DNA from: Solobacterium sp.
GTDB taxonomy: Bacteria > Bacillota_I > Bacilli_A > Erysipelotrichales > Erysipelotrichaceae
Assembly (NCBI GenBank): GCA_022486705.1
Contig: JAKVKC010000015.1
Coordinates: 1-62,677, forward strand
Direction of reading: 5' to 3'
Length of the DNA: 62,677 nt
A program made the position numbers and the translations under genes. Shown piece by piece: positions 42,761-52,036 of the stretch. How positions within the stretch are numbered: the first letter of the stretch is position 1; each line of letters opens with the position of its first letter. A model generated the notes under the pieces. That model was not told where the DNA came from, made no database searches, and saw only the letters and a list, made by a program, of their open reading frames with translations.

Positions 42761-44013
42761 GCGTTCTCCTTGACCTCAATGATCAGATCTTCCTGGATCC
42801 CTTCGAGCTGTTTTCCAGCTAAGATCACATTTTCCATTTCCGATGGGATCAGGTGATCTTTTTCGATCGTGCGGATGATCTGACTGCCGGATCTGACAAT
42901 GATCTTGGAAGTCTGGAGCGGCTTTCTGACCCGGAAGTAGAATTCAATGGTCGGCGGCAGACAGGATGGATGCAGAATGCCTGGCACGACATAGCCGACA
43001 TTCTCCCCCGCGGCAGTATGAAGGATGCGTCCTGCGGAAGCACCATGAAGAATATAGCGGGCAGCACCCTCGCCTGCCTTGTTTCCCTGATGGGCCGCAA
43101 AGTCTGCTAAGTCATGGACATGCAGTCCGTTGCCTGCCGCAAAGATGCCGTCAATGCTTGTCATATAGTTCTCATCCACGACCGGCCCCTTGGTATGCGG
43201 ATCCATCAGAATGCCAGCCGCATCGCCCAGATGATTCTCGGGGATCAGGCCGACGCTCAGCAGCAGCGTATCGACATCAAAGCTCTTTTCAGTACCGGGG
43301 ATCGGATGGCGATCTTTATCGACCTGTGCGATCTCTATTTTGGACAGTCTGTCATGACCGGTGATATGCGTTACGGTATGCGAAAGATACAGCGGAATAT
43401 TGAAATCTTCTAAGCACTGCTTCATATTCCGGGGCAGGCCATTGGAATACGGCATCAGTTCTGCCACGCCCAATACTTTGGCCCCTTCCAAGGTCATTCT
43501 TCTGGCCATGATCAGACCGATATCGCCAGAGCCAAGGATAAAGACACGCTTGCCGACTAGGTAGCCGTCCATGTTCAGATATCTCTGGGCCTGACCTGCG
43601 GTATATATGCCTGCCGGTCTTTCCCCGGGGATCTCTACCGCACCTCTGCTTCTTTCATAGCAGCCGACAGCCAAGATGATCGCATCGGCCGATATCGTCA
43701 CATAGCCTTCCTGCGGATTGACATATTCAACCGTCTTATCCGGATTGACTTTCGTGACCATGGTTCCGTGCTTCAAGCGTACACCAAGTTTCTCGGCCTG
43801 GTCTTCAAAACGTTCCGCAAAGGCAGGTCCGGACAGCTGTTCATGGAACGTCGTCAGGCCAAAGCCATTGTGGATGCATTGATTCAGGATACCGCCTGGT
43901 TCATCATCTTTTTCTAAGATCAGGACATCCTGGATGCCGGACTGCTTCAATGAGATCGCTGCAGCCAGTCCTGCACATCCGCTGCCGATCACAATTGCCT
44001 GTACATGTTCCAT
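42757..44013 (-). CDS. FAD-dependent pyridine-nucleotide oxidoreductase (GlpB-position subunit)
   Basis: 418 residues. FAD GxGxxA/G motif 'AIVIGSGCAGLAAAISL', NAD-binding 'VFILGSGDIGLIMARRM', and 'DGIFAAGNGLHVHDLADF' second FAD motif. The nitrite-reductase/NADH-oxidase-like family member in GlpA-DUF1667 clusters presumably passes electrons from the dehydrogenase subunit to NAD or a carrier. Start 44013 lies one base after the GlpA-like stop; a longer frame overlapping that gene is rejected. Confidence 0.88.
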   Translation of the reverse strand: MEHVQAIVIGSGCAGLAAAISLKQSGIQDVLILEKDDEPGGILNQCIHNGFGLTTFHEQLSGPAFAERFEDQAEKLGVRLKHGTMVTKVNPDKTVEYVNPQEGYVTISADAIILAVGCYERSRGAVEIPGERPAGIYTAGQAQRYLNMDGYLVGKRVFILGSGDIGLIMARRMTLEGAKVLGVAELMPYSNGLPRNMKQCLEDFNIPLYLSHTVTHITGHDRLSKIEIAQVDKDRHPIPGTEKSFDVDTLLLSVGLIPENHLGDAAGILMDPHTKGPVVDENYMTSIDGIFAAGNGLHVHDLADFAAHQGNKAGEGAARYILHGASAGRILHTAAGENVGYVVPGILHPSCLPPTIEFYFRVRKPLQTSKIIVRSGSQIIRTIEKDHLIPSEMENVILAGKQLEGIQEDLIIEVKENA

Positions 44014-44014
44014 A

Positions 44015-45442
44015 TCAGCGATTCTCCTTTGCCAGGATCTTTGAGCCCTGACTGTCCAAAACGACATCCAGTTCTGATTCATGAAGCTCTCTGGCTAAAA
44101 TAGCGACAACCCGCGGTTCGCAGAAACCTCCCTGACATCTTCCCATGCCAGGACGGACTCTCTTCTTTACACCTTTGACACTGCGGGCACCGCATACTGC
44201 ATGGATGCAGTCGACGATCTCCCCTTCACTGATCTGTTCGCAGCGGCAGATGATCCTGCCGTACATTGGATTCTCTTTGATCTTGGCTTCTCTTTCTGCT
44301 GGGGTCAGCTCGCTCATCACAAGCGGTCTTTGCCGCGTCATCACAGCCTGTTCATTGATCTTCAGATCCAATTTTCCTTTCAGCAGATCCTGCACAACAT
44401 ATTCCGCAATCGCTGGTGCACTGGCAAGTCCCGGCGATTCGATCGAAGCTACATTGATAAAGTTCTCTGCATCCTTCGCTTCTTCAATGATGAAATCACT
44501 GGAAGAAGAACTTGGCCGCAGACCGGCAAAATTGCGGATGGATCTGTTCAGTGGAACATTCTTCATGATCTTGGAAGCATTCTCTTTGACATAGTCCAAG
44601 CCCTGAAAAGTCGATCCGGTATCCGTTGTCGAAGGGACATAGTCGCTGTTCGGACCGATCAGCGTATTGCCATAGACTGTCGGTACAGCCAAGACGCCTT
44701 TTCCTTTGGCTGAAGGCACAGGGAAGACGACATGCTTGACATAGTGCACGGCATTGTCGATCACATAGTATTCTCCTTTGCGCGGCTTCATGGAAAAGTT
44801 TGGATGTTCGCTGACCATGCGATAGATCTGATCAGCACATACACCTGCTGCATTGATCACGATCTTTGTTTCAAAATCTTTCTTATCGGTATGCACGGTA
44901 TACATGCCAGCATGATGTTCAATGGACTTTACCGGTGCATTCAGCACCAGTTCCGTTCCATTATTCACGGCGACCTGGGCACAGGCAATCGCTGCTTCCC
45001 ATGGATAGATGACCGCGGTGGTCGGAAAGCTGATCACCTTCGTCACCTGCTCATTAAGATTCGGTTCTTCTTTTCTGGCCTCATCCCCGCTTAAAAATGC
45101 ATAGGGGATCTCTCTTCTTTCGGCCCTTTCTTTCAGGACATCCAGATGTTCCTCTTCTTCTTTTCCGCAGGCCGCGATATAAGCACCGACGACGGTATAG
45201 CGGCAGCCAAGATCCCTGCAGAGCTGCGGATACATCCGTGCTCCTCGGACATTCATCTTTGCCTTCATGGTATTGTCTTCTGGATCATAGCCCGTATGGA
45301 CAATGGCAGAATTGGCCATTGTTGCCCCATCGGCAATGTCATTCTCTTTATCGATCAAAGCGATCTTCAGCTGATACTGGGACAGATCCCGCGCGATCAT
45401 TGTGCCGGTGATCCCTGCCCCGATAATGACAGCATCATACAT
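44015..45442 (-). CDS. GlpA-like FAD dehydrogenase with BFD-type [2Fe-2S] domain
   Basis: 475 residues. DAO-family FAD domain: 'DAVIIGAGITGTMIARDL', 'VIDNAVHYVKHVV'-region, 'FAGLRPSSSSSDFII'. The C-terminal domain has the four Cys of a bacterioferritin-associated-ferredoxin-like [2Fe-2S] site ('ICRCEQISEGE', 'GMGRCQGGFCEPRV'). Family members oxidise glycerol-3-phosphate to dihydroxyacetone-phosphate anaerobically; a 2-hydroxy acid is an alternative. ATG 45442 suits GAGG spacing better than ATG 45448. A cre-like site lies just upstream. Confidence 0.88.
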   Translation of the reverse strand: MYDAVIIGAGITGTMIARDLSQYQLKIALIDKENDIADGATMANSAIVHTGYDPEDNTMKAKMNVRGARMYPQLCRDLGCRYTVVGAYIAACGKEEEEHLDVLKERAERREIPYAFLSGDEARKEEPNLNEQVTKVISFPTTAVIYPWEAAIACAQVAVNNGTELVLNAPVKSIEHHAGMYTVHTDKKDFETKIVINAAGVCADQIYRMVSEHPNFSMKPRKGEYYVIDNAVHYVKHVVFPVPSAKGKGVLAVPTVYGNTLIGPNSDYVPSTTDTGSTFQGLDYVKENASKIMKNVPLNRSIRNFAGLRPSSSSSDFIIEEAKDAENFINVASIESPGLASAPAIAEYVVQDLLKGKLDLKINEQAVMTRQRPLVMSELTPAEREAKIKENPMYGRIICRCEQISEGEIVDCIHAVCGARSVKGVKKRVRPGMGRCQGGFCEPRVVAILARELHESELDVVLDSQGSKILAKENR

Positions 45443-45459
45443 ATGCATTTCCTCTTTTC

Positions 45460-45473
45460 TGTAAGCGCTAACA
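45460..45473. promoter_or_regulatory. Catabolite-responsive element (cre)
   Basis: TGTAAGCGCTAACA matches the CcpA cre consensus TGWAARCGYTWNCW at every position. It lies 18-31 bp upstream of the GlpA-like start codon, where CcpA would act as a roadblock or overlap the promoter. It predicts glucose repression of the three-gene oxidoreductase operon. Confidence 0.8.
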
Positions 45474-45550
45474 CGTTGTCTTTATTATACCGTACTTTCG
45501 GCATCCCCGCAGGTGTTCTGTCCGCTTTCAGATAGACAATCTGCCGGAAA

Positions 45551-45583
45551 TGTTAAAAAGAGAAACATTACTGTTTCTCTTTT
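45551..45583 (-). terminator. Terminator of the SGNH hydrolase gene
   Basis: AAAAGAGAAAC / GTTTCTCTTTT 11-bp stem followed by Ts on the minus strand; its first arm contains the gene's last codons and the stop lies in the loop. Confidence 0.82.
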
Positions 45584-46713
45584 GAGGCGGAAGTATCCGC
45601 GGTTGGTGCAGATGTGGCAGCCGGTGCTTCGGTAGCAGCAGGAACTTCTGTTTTCTCTGTCGATGCCGGTGTACTGGTCGGTATGTTCTCGGTCTGCTCT
45701 GCAGGCTCTGAGGCTGCAGCAGATGCTTCTGTCTGAGCTGTCGCCTGCGAAGATGGATTCAGCACCTGGGCATCGAAGTTCTGATTGTTCAATGGATTGA
45801 CGCTGTATAAAGTCGTCAGCGGTCCGATGATCTCCGGGATGTCATTCAGCGGCTGCGGACGGTCATCATCAGTAATATAAGCATGCGTGCGGATATACGT
45901 GAACAGGGCGCGCAGACCTTTCTCAGATAGATGCAGACCATCGCTGGCCATATAGCCTGTCTTGGCATACTTGGTATTCTCATCGATCAGTGTTTCATAG
46001 GAATTGAGATACTTCCAATTGTTCTGCGTGCACATTTCCATGATCGCCTGATTGTAGAGCTCGATCTGTGCAATGGTCACCTTTGGATAGTCATTGGCAC
46101 TGGCGATCGGAGGAATGCTGTTGACGATCAGATCGACCGATGGATAAGAATTCTGGATCTCTTTCAGCTGCTTTGCATAATCGGTAATAAAGCTGGTAGG
46201 ATCTGTTGTTTTTCCATCCAGATTGTTGGTGCCGAAGGTAATGATGATCCGTTCCGGCTGCAACAGCGGTACAGCCTCTGTCATCGTAAAGGTACCGGTC
46301 GAGAGCTGTTCGCATTCTAAGGTATCAATGGCCTGAATGCCCATTCCGACAACGGCAATCGTATTCTGTGTGCTCGTATATGTTCTGCCGTCTTCATCAT
46401 TGAAGGACATAAAGCGGACCGTATTGGAATCGCCTAAGAACAGAGTGCTGTCAAGATAGCTGCGGCCGCCATCGCTGCTCAGAGGAAGCACTGTTGGAAC
46501 TTCTGTGGATACAGCGGCAGCCGAAGCAGAAGCAGCATTCGATGAGCTGTCCGAGGTCTTGTCAGTGTTCAGCAGCAGATCAATGCCGAAGAGGACACTG
46601 ATCGTCATGCATGCAATAAAGAGCATCATCAGGATCATGATCAATGCACGCTGCCACTTCTTTTCAAATGTATGCAGCCAAGGCTTTCGTTCGCCGTCTC
46701 TTTTTTTCATCAT
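45568..46713 (-). CDS. Membrane-anchored SGNH/GDSL hydrolase
   Basis: 381 residues. Basic N-terminus, one transmembrane helix (about 23-50), Ser/Ala-rich linker, then SGNH domain: block I 'FLGDSNTVR' (nucleophile Ser), block III 'TFGTNNLDG', block V 'ASDGLHLSEKG' (Asp/His). The last about 70 residues are a low-complexity Ala/Thr/Glu/Pro tail, probably wall-spanning or glycosylated. The catalytic domain is therefore extracellular; O-deacetylation of a surface polymer is the likely role. Only a weak ribosome binding site precedes the ATGATG. Confidence 0.82.
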   Translation of the reverse strand: MMKKRDGERKPWLHTFEKKWQRALIMILMMLFIACMTISVLFGIDLLLNTDKTSDSSSNAASASAAAVSTEVPTVLPLSSDGGRSYLDSTLFLGDSNTVRFMSFNDEDGRTYTSTQNTIAVVGMGIQAIDTLECEQLSTGTFTMTEAVPLLQPERIIITFGTNNLDGKTTDPTSFITDYAKQLKEIQNSYPSVDLIVNSIPPIASANDYPKVTIAQIELYNQAIMEMCTQNNWKYLNSYETLIDENTKYAKTGYMASDGLHLSEKGLRALFTYIRTHAYITDDDRPQPLNDIPEIIGPLTTLYSVNPLNNQNFDAQVLNPSSQATAQTEASAAASEPAEQTENIPTSTPASTEKTEVPAATEAPAATSAPTADTSASKEKQ

Positions 46714-46740
46714 GTTTATTTTACACTAGTTCACAGAGAT

Positions 46741-46768
46741 AAAAAAACAAGAAGAGCTCTGCCCTTCT
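46741..46768 (-). terminator. Terminator of the TetR gene
   Basis: AGAAG / CTTCT stem with a GC-rich loop, then GTTTTTTT on the minus strand. Confidence 0.6.
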
Positions 46769-47340
46769 CATTCTTTGTCTGCTTCAGCGGCAGCGAAACG
46801 CTTTACCGCTGCTAAGAAATTGCCTTGGATCAGATATTCAAGTTTGGCAACGATCTTCTTCGGATCTTCTTTCATGCCTTCATCCAGCCATGCCATCACA
46901 AGTCCCGCATAGCCGTATTTATAGAAATCAGCGATGAATTCCTGGTCTTCAGCAGCAATGCGGTATCCCTTGGATACTTCTATGACGACCGGCTGCAGCA
47001 GATCATAGGAGAGCTTCAGCAGCATGGTAACCAAGTATTCCTTGATCCGCGAATGATACGTCTTTAAGACAAAGGACTTGTTCTTCAGCATGATATTGCA
47101 CATATCCAGCATGCCTTCCTGCCAGGTACTGTATGTTTTATTCAGACCGATCGCTTCTTCTGCTGTCGTCAGATACATCCAGTCGATCAGATCATAGATA
47201 TCCCGGAAGTGATAGTAAAAGGTCTGACGGTTGACGCCGCAGTCATTCGTAAGATCCGCAATCGTGATCTTATCGATCGGCTTAACTGCCAGGACTTTTT
47301 TCAATGATTCGCCTAAGGCTCTCTTCGTATGATCTGACAT
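46768..47340 (-). CDS. TetR/AcrR-family regulator
   Basis: 190 residues. N-terminal helix-turn-helix 'KITIADLTNDCGVNRQTFYYHFRDIYDLIDWMY', the TetR signature with FYYHF. The C-terminal domain ('KTYHSRIKEYLVTMLLKL', 'YGYAGLVMAWLDEGM', 'KLEYLI') matches the TetR_C_8 group with DhaS-like members. ATG 47340 has GAGAGGAACAT upstream; seven extra codons are rejected. The target is unknown; the adjacent HAD and aldo-keto reductase genes are in the same orientation upstream. Confidence 0.85.
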   Translation of the reverse strand: MSDHTKRALGESLKKVLAVKPIDKITIADLTNDCGVNRQTFYYHFRDIYDLIDWMYLTTAEEAIGLNKTYSTWQEGMLDMCNIMLKNKSFVLKTYHSRIKEYLVTMLLKLSYDLLQPVVIEVSKGYRIAAEDQEFIADFYKYGYAGLVMAWLDEGMKEDPKKIVAKLEYLIQGNFLAAVKRFAAAEADKE

Positions 47341-47386
47341 ATGTTCCTCTCGCCTTATCATAGCCTAAAAACAGATCTGAGAAAAG

Positions 47387-48169
47387 CTATTGCGCAAATT
47401 GATCGCCGTAGTGCCGGATCGCATCTGCCACCCCATGATGATCTGCATCTTCCGTTACAAAGGAGGCACACTTCTTCAATTCTTCTGTACCGTTTCCCAT
47501 AGCAATCGAGATAGATGCATGTTTCAGCATGGCCAGATCATTCCCGCCATCGCCGAATGCCATCATCTCGGCCTGTGAAAAACCAAAGCGCTTGGCAAAC
47601 AGATCCATGCCCAATACCTTGGTACCGCCGATCGGCGAGATATCGCAGAAGGTCGGATACCATCTTGCACTGGTGCAGTGCTTCATCTTTGCCATCAGTT
47701 CTGATTCTTCTTCCGGGCTGACAAATGCCTGGATCTGATAGACCGGAACCTCTCTGACATGGCTCACATCGCCTGCCGGCTGGCCATCGTTCTTGGTAAT
47801 GCGATGGAGCTCTTCTACTCTTTCATCACGATAGTTGTAGACCTTTCCCTGCGCTATCGTAAAGCCGCAGGGGAATATCTTTTTCTTCAATTCGCCGAGC
47901 AGCACATCAATATCTTCCGGCGGAATGGTATTGCTGTAGATCACTTCTTTTTCTTTGGTAAAACAATACTGTCCATTCAGGGTAATATAGCCATCAAAAT
48001 CGATGCCATCCAATACCTGCAGGCCATCTTTTCCGCGGCCGGTTGCCACGAACAGATAGACGCCCTTCTTTTTCAGCTCCTGCAGGGCCTGCCGCGTACT
48101 GTCTGGGATCTGATGTGTTTTAAAAGAAACAAGTGTCCCGTCAATATCGAAAAAAACTGCTTTGATCAT
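47387..48169 (-). CDS. Cof-type HAD-IIB phosphatase
   Basis: 260 residues. HAD motif I 'FFDIDGTLVSF', motif II 'VATGRG', motif III Lys, motif IV 'AFGDGGNDLAML', with a C2B cap between. Cof-like enzymes dephosphorylate sugar phosphates, FMN or PLP. Full-length and intact; substrate unknown. 15 bp after the aldo-keto reductase stop, probably one operon. Confidence 0.9.
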   Translation of the reverse strand: MIKAVFFDIDGTLVSFKTHQIPDSTRQALQELKKKGVYLFVATGRGKDGLQVLDGIDFDGYITLNGQYCFTKEKEVIYSNTIPPEDIDVLLGELKKKIFPCGFTIAQGKVYNYRDERVEELHRITKNDGQPAGDVSHVREVPVYQIQAFVSPEEESELMAKMKHCTSARWYPTFCDISPIGGTKVLGMDLFAKRFGFSQAEMMAFGDGGNDLAMLKHASISIAMGNGTEELKKCASFVTEDADHHGVADAIRHYGDQFAQ

Positions 48170-48183
48170 AGATCTGTTTCTCC

Positions 48184-49158
48184 TCAGTCTGGATTTTTAT
48201 AATTGGCGCCGATGATCTTATGCGGCGCATACAATTCTTCTAGATACGCAATATCTTCATCTGTCAAAGTCAGATCGACTGCACCGGCCGCATCATCCAG
48301 ATACTTGGTCTTGGTAATGCCGACGATCGGTGAAGTAACGCCCTTGGCATACATCCATGCCAAAGCGATCCGCGTCATCGTCGTATGATACTTCTCAGCC
48401 AATTCATGAACGCGCAGTACGATCGGATAATCTTCGTCTTCCGTACTGTCATATTTGCGATGTGCTACTTGATCCGTCTTAGAGCGCAGGGTATCTGTGC
48501 TCCATGCCAAGCGGCTCAGTCTGCCGGCCGCCAATACACTGTATGGCATCAGGCCTACATTCATCTCCCGGCAGATCGGCATCATTTCTCTTTCATCTTC
48601 CCGATAGAGAAGATTGTAATGATTCTCCATGGCACAGAACGGTGTCCAGCCATGATCCTTGGCAGCGATCTGCATATCGTGGAACTGATAGCCGAACATG
48701 GCCGAAGCACCGATAGCACGCACTTTGCCTTCTTTGATCAGATCATTCAGGGCTTCCATTGTCTCTTCGATCGGTGTTGCATAATCAAAGCGATGAATGA
48801 TATACAGATCCAGATAATCTGTCCCTAAACGTGTCAGTGTTCCTTCAATCTCGCGATGGATCGCTTTCGATGAAAGATGTCCTTCATTGAAGAATACTTT
48901 TGAAGCAATGATGACCTTATCCCGTGATACATGTTTCTTCAGTGCTCTGCCTAAATACTCTTCACTTGTCCCAGCCGAATACTGGTTGGCGGTATCAAAG
49001 AAGTTGATGCCCAGATCCAATGCATGGGCAATGACTTCTTCGCTCTTTTCTTCATCCAGCGTCCAGTCATGCATGGTCCCTGCTTTGCCAAAGCTCATAC
49101 AGCCGATGCACAGCTTTGATACTTCCAGATCACTGTTCCCTAATTTTGCGTATTTCAT
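48184..49158 (-). CDS. Aldo/keto reductase
   Basis: 324-residue NADPH-dependent (beta/alpha)8 oxidoreductase. Catalytic tetrad: Asp in 'FFDTANQYSAGTSEEYLGRAL' with Tyr, Lys in 'KVIIASKVFF', His in 'LYIIHRFDYATP'. The cofactor tail is 'TSPIVGITKTKYLDDA'. Resembles the YajO/general stress AKR subgroup. Substrate unknown. Confidence 0.9.
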   Translation of the reverse strand: MKYAKLGNSDLEVSKLCIGCMSFGKAGTMHDWTLDEEKSEEVIAHALDLGINFFDTANQYSAGTSEEYLGRALKKHVSRDKVIIASKVFFNEGHLSSKAIHREIEGTLTRLGTDYLDLYIIHRFDYATPIEETMEALNDLIKEGKVRAIGASAMFGYQFHDMQIAAKDHGWTPFCAMENHYNLLYREDEREMMPICREMNVGLMPYSVLAAGRLSRLAWSTDTLRSKTDQVAHRKYDSTEDEDYPIVLRVHELAEKYHTTMTRIALAWMYAKGVTSPIVGITKTKYLDDAAGAVDLTLTDEDIAYLEELYAPHKIIGANYKNPD

Positions 49159-49191
49159 ATGCTCTCTTCTTTCTTATCTATTATAAATCTC

Positions 49192-49224
49192 AAACGAAAA
49201 GAAAAGATACGATTGCTCGTATCT
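49192..49224 (-). terminator. Terminator of the uxuA-uxuB operon
   Basis: AGATACG / CGTATCT 7-bp stem with 6-nt loop and TTTTCTTTT on the minus strand; its proximal arm overlaps the uxuB stop. Confidence 0.75.
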
Positions 49225-50842
49225 AGTCTGCATATTTATGCAATGTTTCTCTGACTGCGCCTTTGCCCTTCAGCATTTCCATGAACATCTTCAGGACTTC
49301 GTCTGCTAAGCCAGCTTCTTCCAGATCAACTCCGAAGATCTGCTTGTTCTTCAGCAATGGCATAAGCTCTCTGCGGATCTCTTCGGCATTGACCGAACCA
49401 AGTTTCAGATCACTGACATATGTCTCCAGTGAACTGATCAGCGGATCCGGGGACAGTTCAAACGCCTTTCCTTCATCATTCACGCCCATCAGATATCTCA
49501 GCCAGGCAGCGAAGACAAACGGAATGCCGACAAGCGTCTTTACATCCAATGTATCAGACGCAAGATATGCTTTGATCGTCTCGCCATAGCGGATCGACAG
49601 TTTCTGGGAAGTATCCGTCGCAATTCTCTGCGGCGTATCCGGCATGAATGGATTTGGTACCCTGACGTTGATGACGGTATCGATGAATTCTTTCGGATTC
49701 AGGATCTTTGGGTCTGTTACGACAGGAAGGCCTTCGGTGTAGCCGATCTTCTTGATCAGGTGCACCAGATCCTCATCCTTCATCTCTTCCGAGATCTTTG
49801 TATATCCCAAGAGGCAGCCAAGAACGGCGAGGGCGGTATGCAATGGGTTCAGACATGTGCATACCTTCATCCGTTCTACTTGGTTGACCGTCCTGCGGTC
49901 GGTAAACAGGAAACCAGCATCTTCTAAGTGCGGTCTGCCATTCGGAAAATCATCTTCAATGACGAGATATTCGGTCTCTTCAGAATTGACAAATGGCGCC
50001 ACATACGTTTTGCGGGAAGTGATGATCGGGTCTAAGCCTTCGATCTCATCTTTCTTCAGCATTGCTTCAACACTGACATCCGGTCTTGGCGTGATCTTAT
50101 CGATCATTGTCCAAGGATAGGATACCTTGTGCGAAGTCAGTGCATATGCCGCAAAGCCCTTTTCTACAAAGCCCTTGCATGACCAGGCATCGACATATCT
50201 CTGCACGGCGCCATAGAGCTTCTCGCCATTGTGCGAACAGTTGTCCATGGACACAAGTGCCAATGGATACTGGCCCGCCAGATATCTTTCATACAGCAGA
50301 GCCGTCAGCCTGCCGATATAGGAAGCTGCGTGAGCCGGTCCTTCATTGAAGTCAGCCGTCACAGCGGGAAGCGTCTGCCCCTTGCCATCGACTAAGCTGT
50401 ATCCCTTTTCGGTAATGGTGAAAGTGACCATCTGCAGGGATGGTGCACGGAAGATCTCCTTCATGCGGCCGAACTCTTTTTCATCCTGAGCATCCATGAC
50501 ACAGGATTCAGCGATGGATCCGATGACAGTCTTTTCAATTGTTCCGTTGGCCTTGAGGGTCACAAGAATGGAATAGTTGTCATGCGGACGATACATTTTA
50601 TTGACGATCTCAAAGTCAAAGCCATCCGCAACAATGATGCCTGCTTTTGCTTTGCCTTCATTCAGCATCTTCTGAGCGGCATTGGCTTGAAAGGCACGGA
50701 AGATATTGCCGGCACCTAAATGGAGCCATACCGGATTCTTCTTTGTCTCGGTGATCATGGCCTCACGGTCATACTGCGGCAGAGCATAGCCCTTATCTGA
50801 CCATTCTTTTGTATTCTTCAGTCCTTCTGCATTCAGTTTCAT
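49223..50842 (-). CDS. uxuB: D-fructuronate reductase (mannitol dehydrogenase family)
   Basis: 539-residue NAD-dependent polyol/hexuronate dehydrogenase. N-terminal Rossmann 'VWLHLGAGNIFRAFQANAA', long-chain MDR core with 'SMDNCSHNGEKL', 'SYPWTMIDKITPRP', 'CLNPLHTALAVLGCLLGY'. It reduces D-fructuronate to D-mannonate. Assignment as UxuB rather than mannitol dehydrogenase rests on the 2-bp spacing from uxuA. Slightly longer than E. coli UxuB (486). Confidence 0.88.
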   Translation of the reverse strand: MKLNAEGLKNTKEWSDKGYALPQYDREAMITETKKNPVWLHLGAGNIFRAFQANAAQKMLNEGKAKAGIIVADGFDFEIVNKMYRPHDNYSILVTLKANGTIEKTVIGSIAESCVMDAQDEKEFGRMKEIFRAPSLQMVTFTITEKGYSLVDGKGQTLPAVTADFNEGPAHAASYIGRLTALLYERYLAGQYPLALVSMDNCSHNGEKLYGAVQRYVDAWSCKGFVEKGFAAYALTSHKVSYPWTMIDKITPRPDVSVEAMLKKDEIEGLDPIITSRKTYVAPFVNSEETEYLVIEDDFPNGRPHLEDAGFLFTDRRTVNQVERMKVCTCLNPLHTALAVLGCLLGYTKISEEMKDEDLVHLIKKIGYTEGLPVVTDPKILNPKEFIDTVINVRVPNPFMPDTPQRIATDTSQKLSIRYGETIKAYLASDTLDVKTLVGIPFVFAAWLRYLMGVNDEGKAFELSPDPLISSLETYVSDLKLGSVNAEEIRRELMPLLKNKQIFGVDLEEAGLADEVLKMFMEMLKGKGAVRETLHKYAD

Positions 50843-50844
50843 GA

Positions 50845-51924
50845 TTACTTCCTCTTTTCTTCTTTATCAATTGCTTCCCATAAGCCGCATAAGTAGGCAG
50901 AGCCAAGGGCACGGTCATACAGGCCATAGCCAGGCATCGCCACTTCATCCCAGATCATTCTGCCGTGATCCGGTCTGATCGGACCATCGAAGCCGATGTC
51001 ATGCAGAGCACGCATGATCTCAAACATATCGAAGGTGCCATCTTCTGAGAGATGGGCAGCTTCTTCAAAGTCGCTTGGACTGTTGAACTTCAGATTTCTG
51101 ACATGTGCGAAGTGGATCCTTCCCTTCAGGGAACGGATCATATCCGGCAGATCATTGCCAAGATTGGTGCCATAGGAGCCCGAGCAGAACGTCACGCCAT
51201 TGTGCGGATCATCCACGGCCTTCATCAAGCGCAGGATATTCTCTTTATTGATGATGATGCGCGGCAGCTTGAAGACAGACCAGGCCGGATCATCCGGATG
51301 GATGGCCATATTGATATTGTATTTATCGCATACCGGCATGATCGCTTTTAAGAAATAGACAAGGTTGGCAAAGAGCTGTTCTGTATCAATAGACTGATAC
51401 ATGGCAAAGAGCTCCTTGACATGCGCCATTCTTTCCGGTTCCCAGCCTGGCATGACCGTACCGTTCATATCGCCGGAGATCGAAGCGAACATCTTGTCCG
51501 GATCCATGGCATCGATGGCTGCCTGATTGTAGGCCAATACTGTTGAGCCATCTGCTCTGCGGCGGGCAAGTTCGGTCCTAGTCCAATCGAACACAGGCAT
51601 GAAGTTATAGCAGACCATATGAATGTCTTCTTTGCCCAAATTCTCCAAGGTCTCAATATATGCCGCAATGTCTTTATCGCGATCGGCACTGCCAGTCTTG
51701 ATCGCATCCGATACATTGACGGATTCAATGCCGGCAATATGCAGGCCTGCATCTTCTACTTCCTTCTTCAGGGCATGGATCTCGTCCTGATGCCATACTT
51801 CTCCCGGCATCTTGTCATACAGCATTGTAATGATGCCTGTTACATAGCGGATCTGTTTGATCTGCTTCAGTGTTACTGTGTCATGTCCTGGTCCATACCA
51901 GCGAAACGTCATTTCCATCGTCAT
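50845..51924 (-). CDS. uxuA: Mannonate dehydratase
   Basis: 359-residue TIM-barrel enzyme dehydrating D-mannonate to 2-keto-3-deoxygluconate. Blocks: 'MTFRWYGPGHDTVTLKQIKQI' region, 'GIESVNVSDAIKTG', 'CYNFMPVFDWTRT', 'AIHPDDPAW', 'TFCSGSYGTN', 'HFAHVRN', 'GPIRPDHGRMIW'. The metal-binding His/Cys set looks complete. AAAGGAGCTACTTCT precedes ATG. Heads uxuA-uxuB and is divergent from an AraC-type regulator. uxaC, kdgK and kdgA are not in the window. Confidence 0.95.
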   Translation of the reverse strand: MTMEMTFRWYGPGHDTVTLKQIKQIRYVTGIITMLYDKMPGEVWHQDEIHALKKEVEDAGLHIAGIESVNVSDAIKTGSADRDKDIAAYIETLENLGKEDIHMVCYNFMPVFDWTRTELARRRADGSTVLAYNQAAIDAMDPDKMFASISGDMNGTVMPGWEPERMAHVKELFAMYQSIDTEQLFANLVYFLKAIMPVCDKYNINMAIHPDDPAWSVFKLPRIIINKENILRLMKAVDDPHNGVTFCSGSYGTNLGNDLPDMIRSLKGRIHFAHVRNLKFNSPSDFEEAAHLSEDGTFDMFEIMRALHDIGFDGPIRPDHGRMIWDEVAMPGYGLYDRALGSAYLCGLWEAIDKEEKRK

Positions 51925-51993
51925 AGAAGTAGCTCCTTTTCTTTCTGCCCTTATTGTGGTTCGGCAGAGGAAAAAACCGAATTGTCAGAATTG

Positions 51994-52030
51994 TTGCACA
52001 CATTGCAAATCTTGCGTTTTCCATTATACT
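51994..52030 (+). promoter_or_regulatory. Promoter and operator-like repeat of the AraC gene
   Basis: TTGCAA (52003-52008), 16-bp spacer, TATACT (52025-52030); the ATG begins only 6 nt after the -10, so transcription would start at or beside the start codon. The -35 is one arm of the inverted repeat TTGCA-N5-TGCAA (51994-52008), so a repressor bound there would block it. Confidence 0.55.
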
Positions 52031-52036
52031 GTTCGT

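Noticed and set aside
46714-46740. TTTACA-N4-TTCACA upstream of the SGNH hydrolase
   Set aside because: The period is 10, not 11, it points away from the gene and lacks a third half-site, so it was not counted in the proposed regulon.
51857-52036. 60-codon N-terminal extension of the AraC regulator
   Set aside because: It would overlap uxuA antisense, runs through the promoter, and is rich in Cys without similarity to AraC N-termini.
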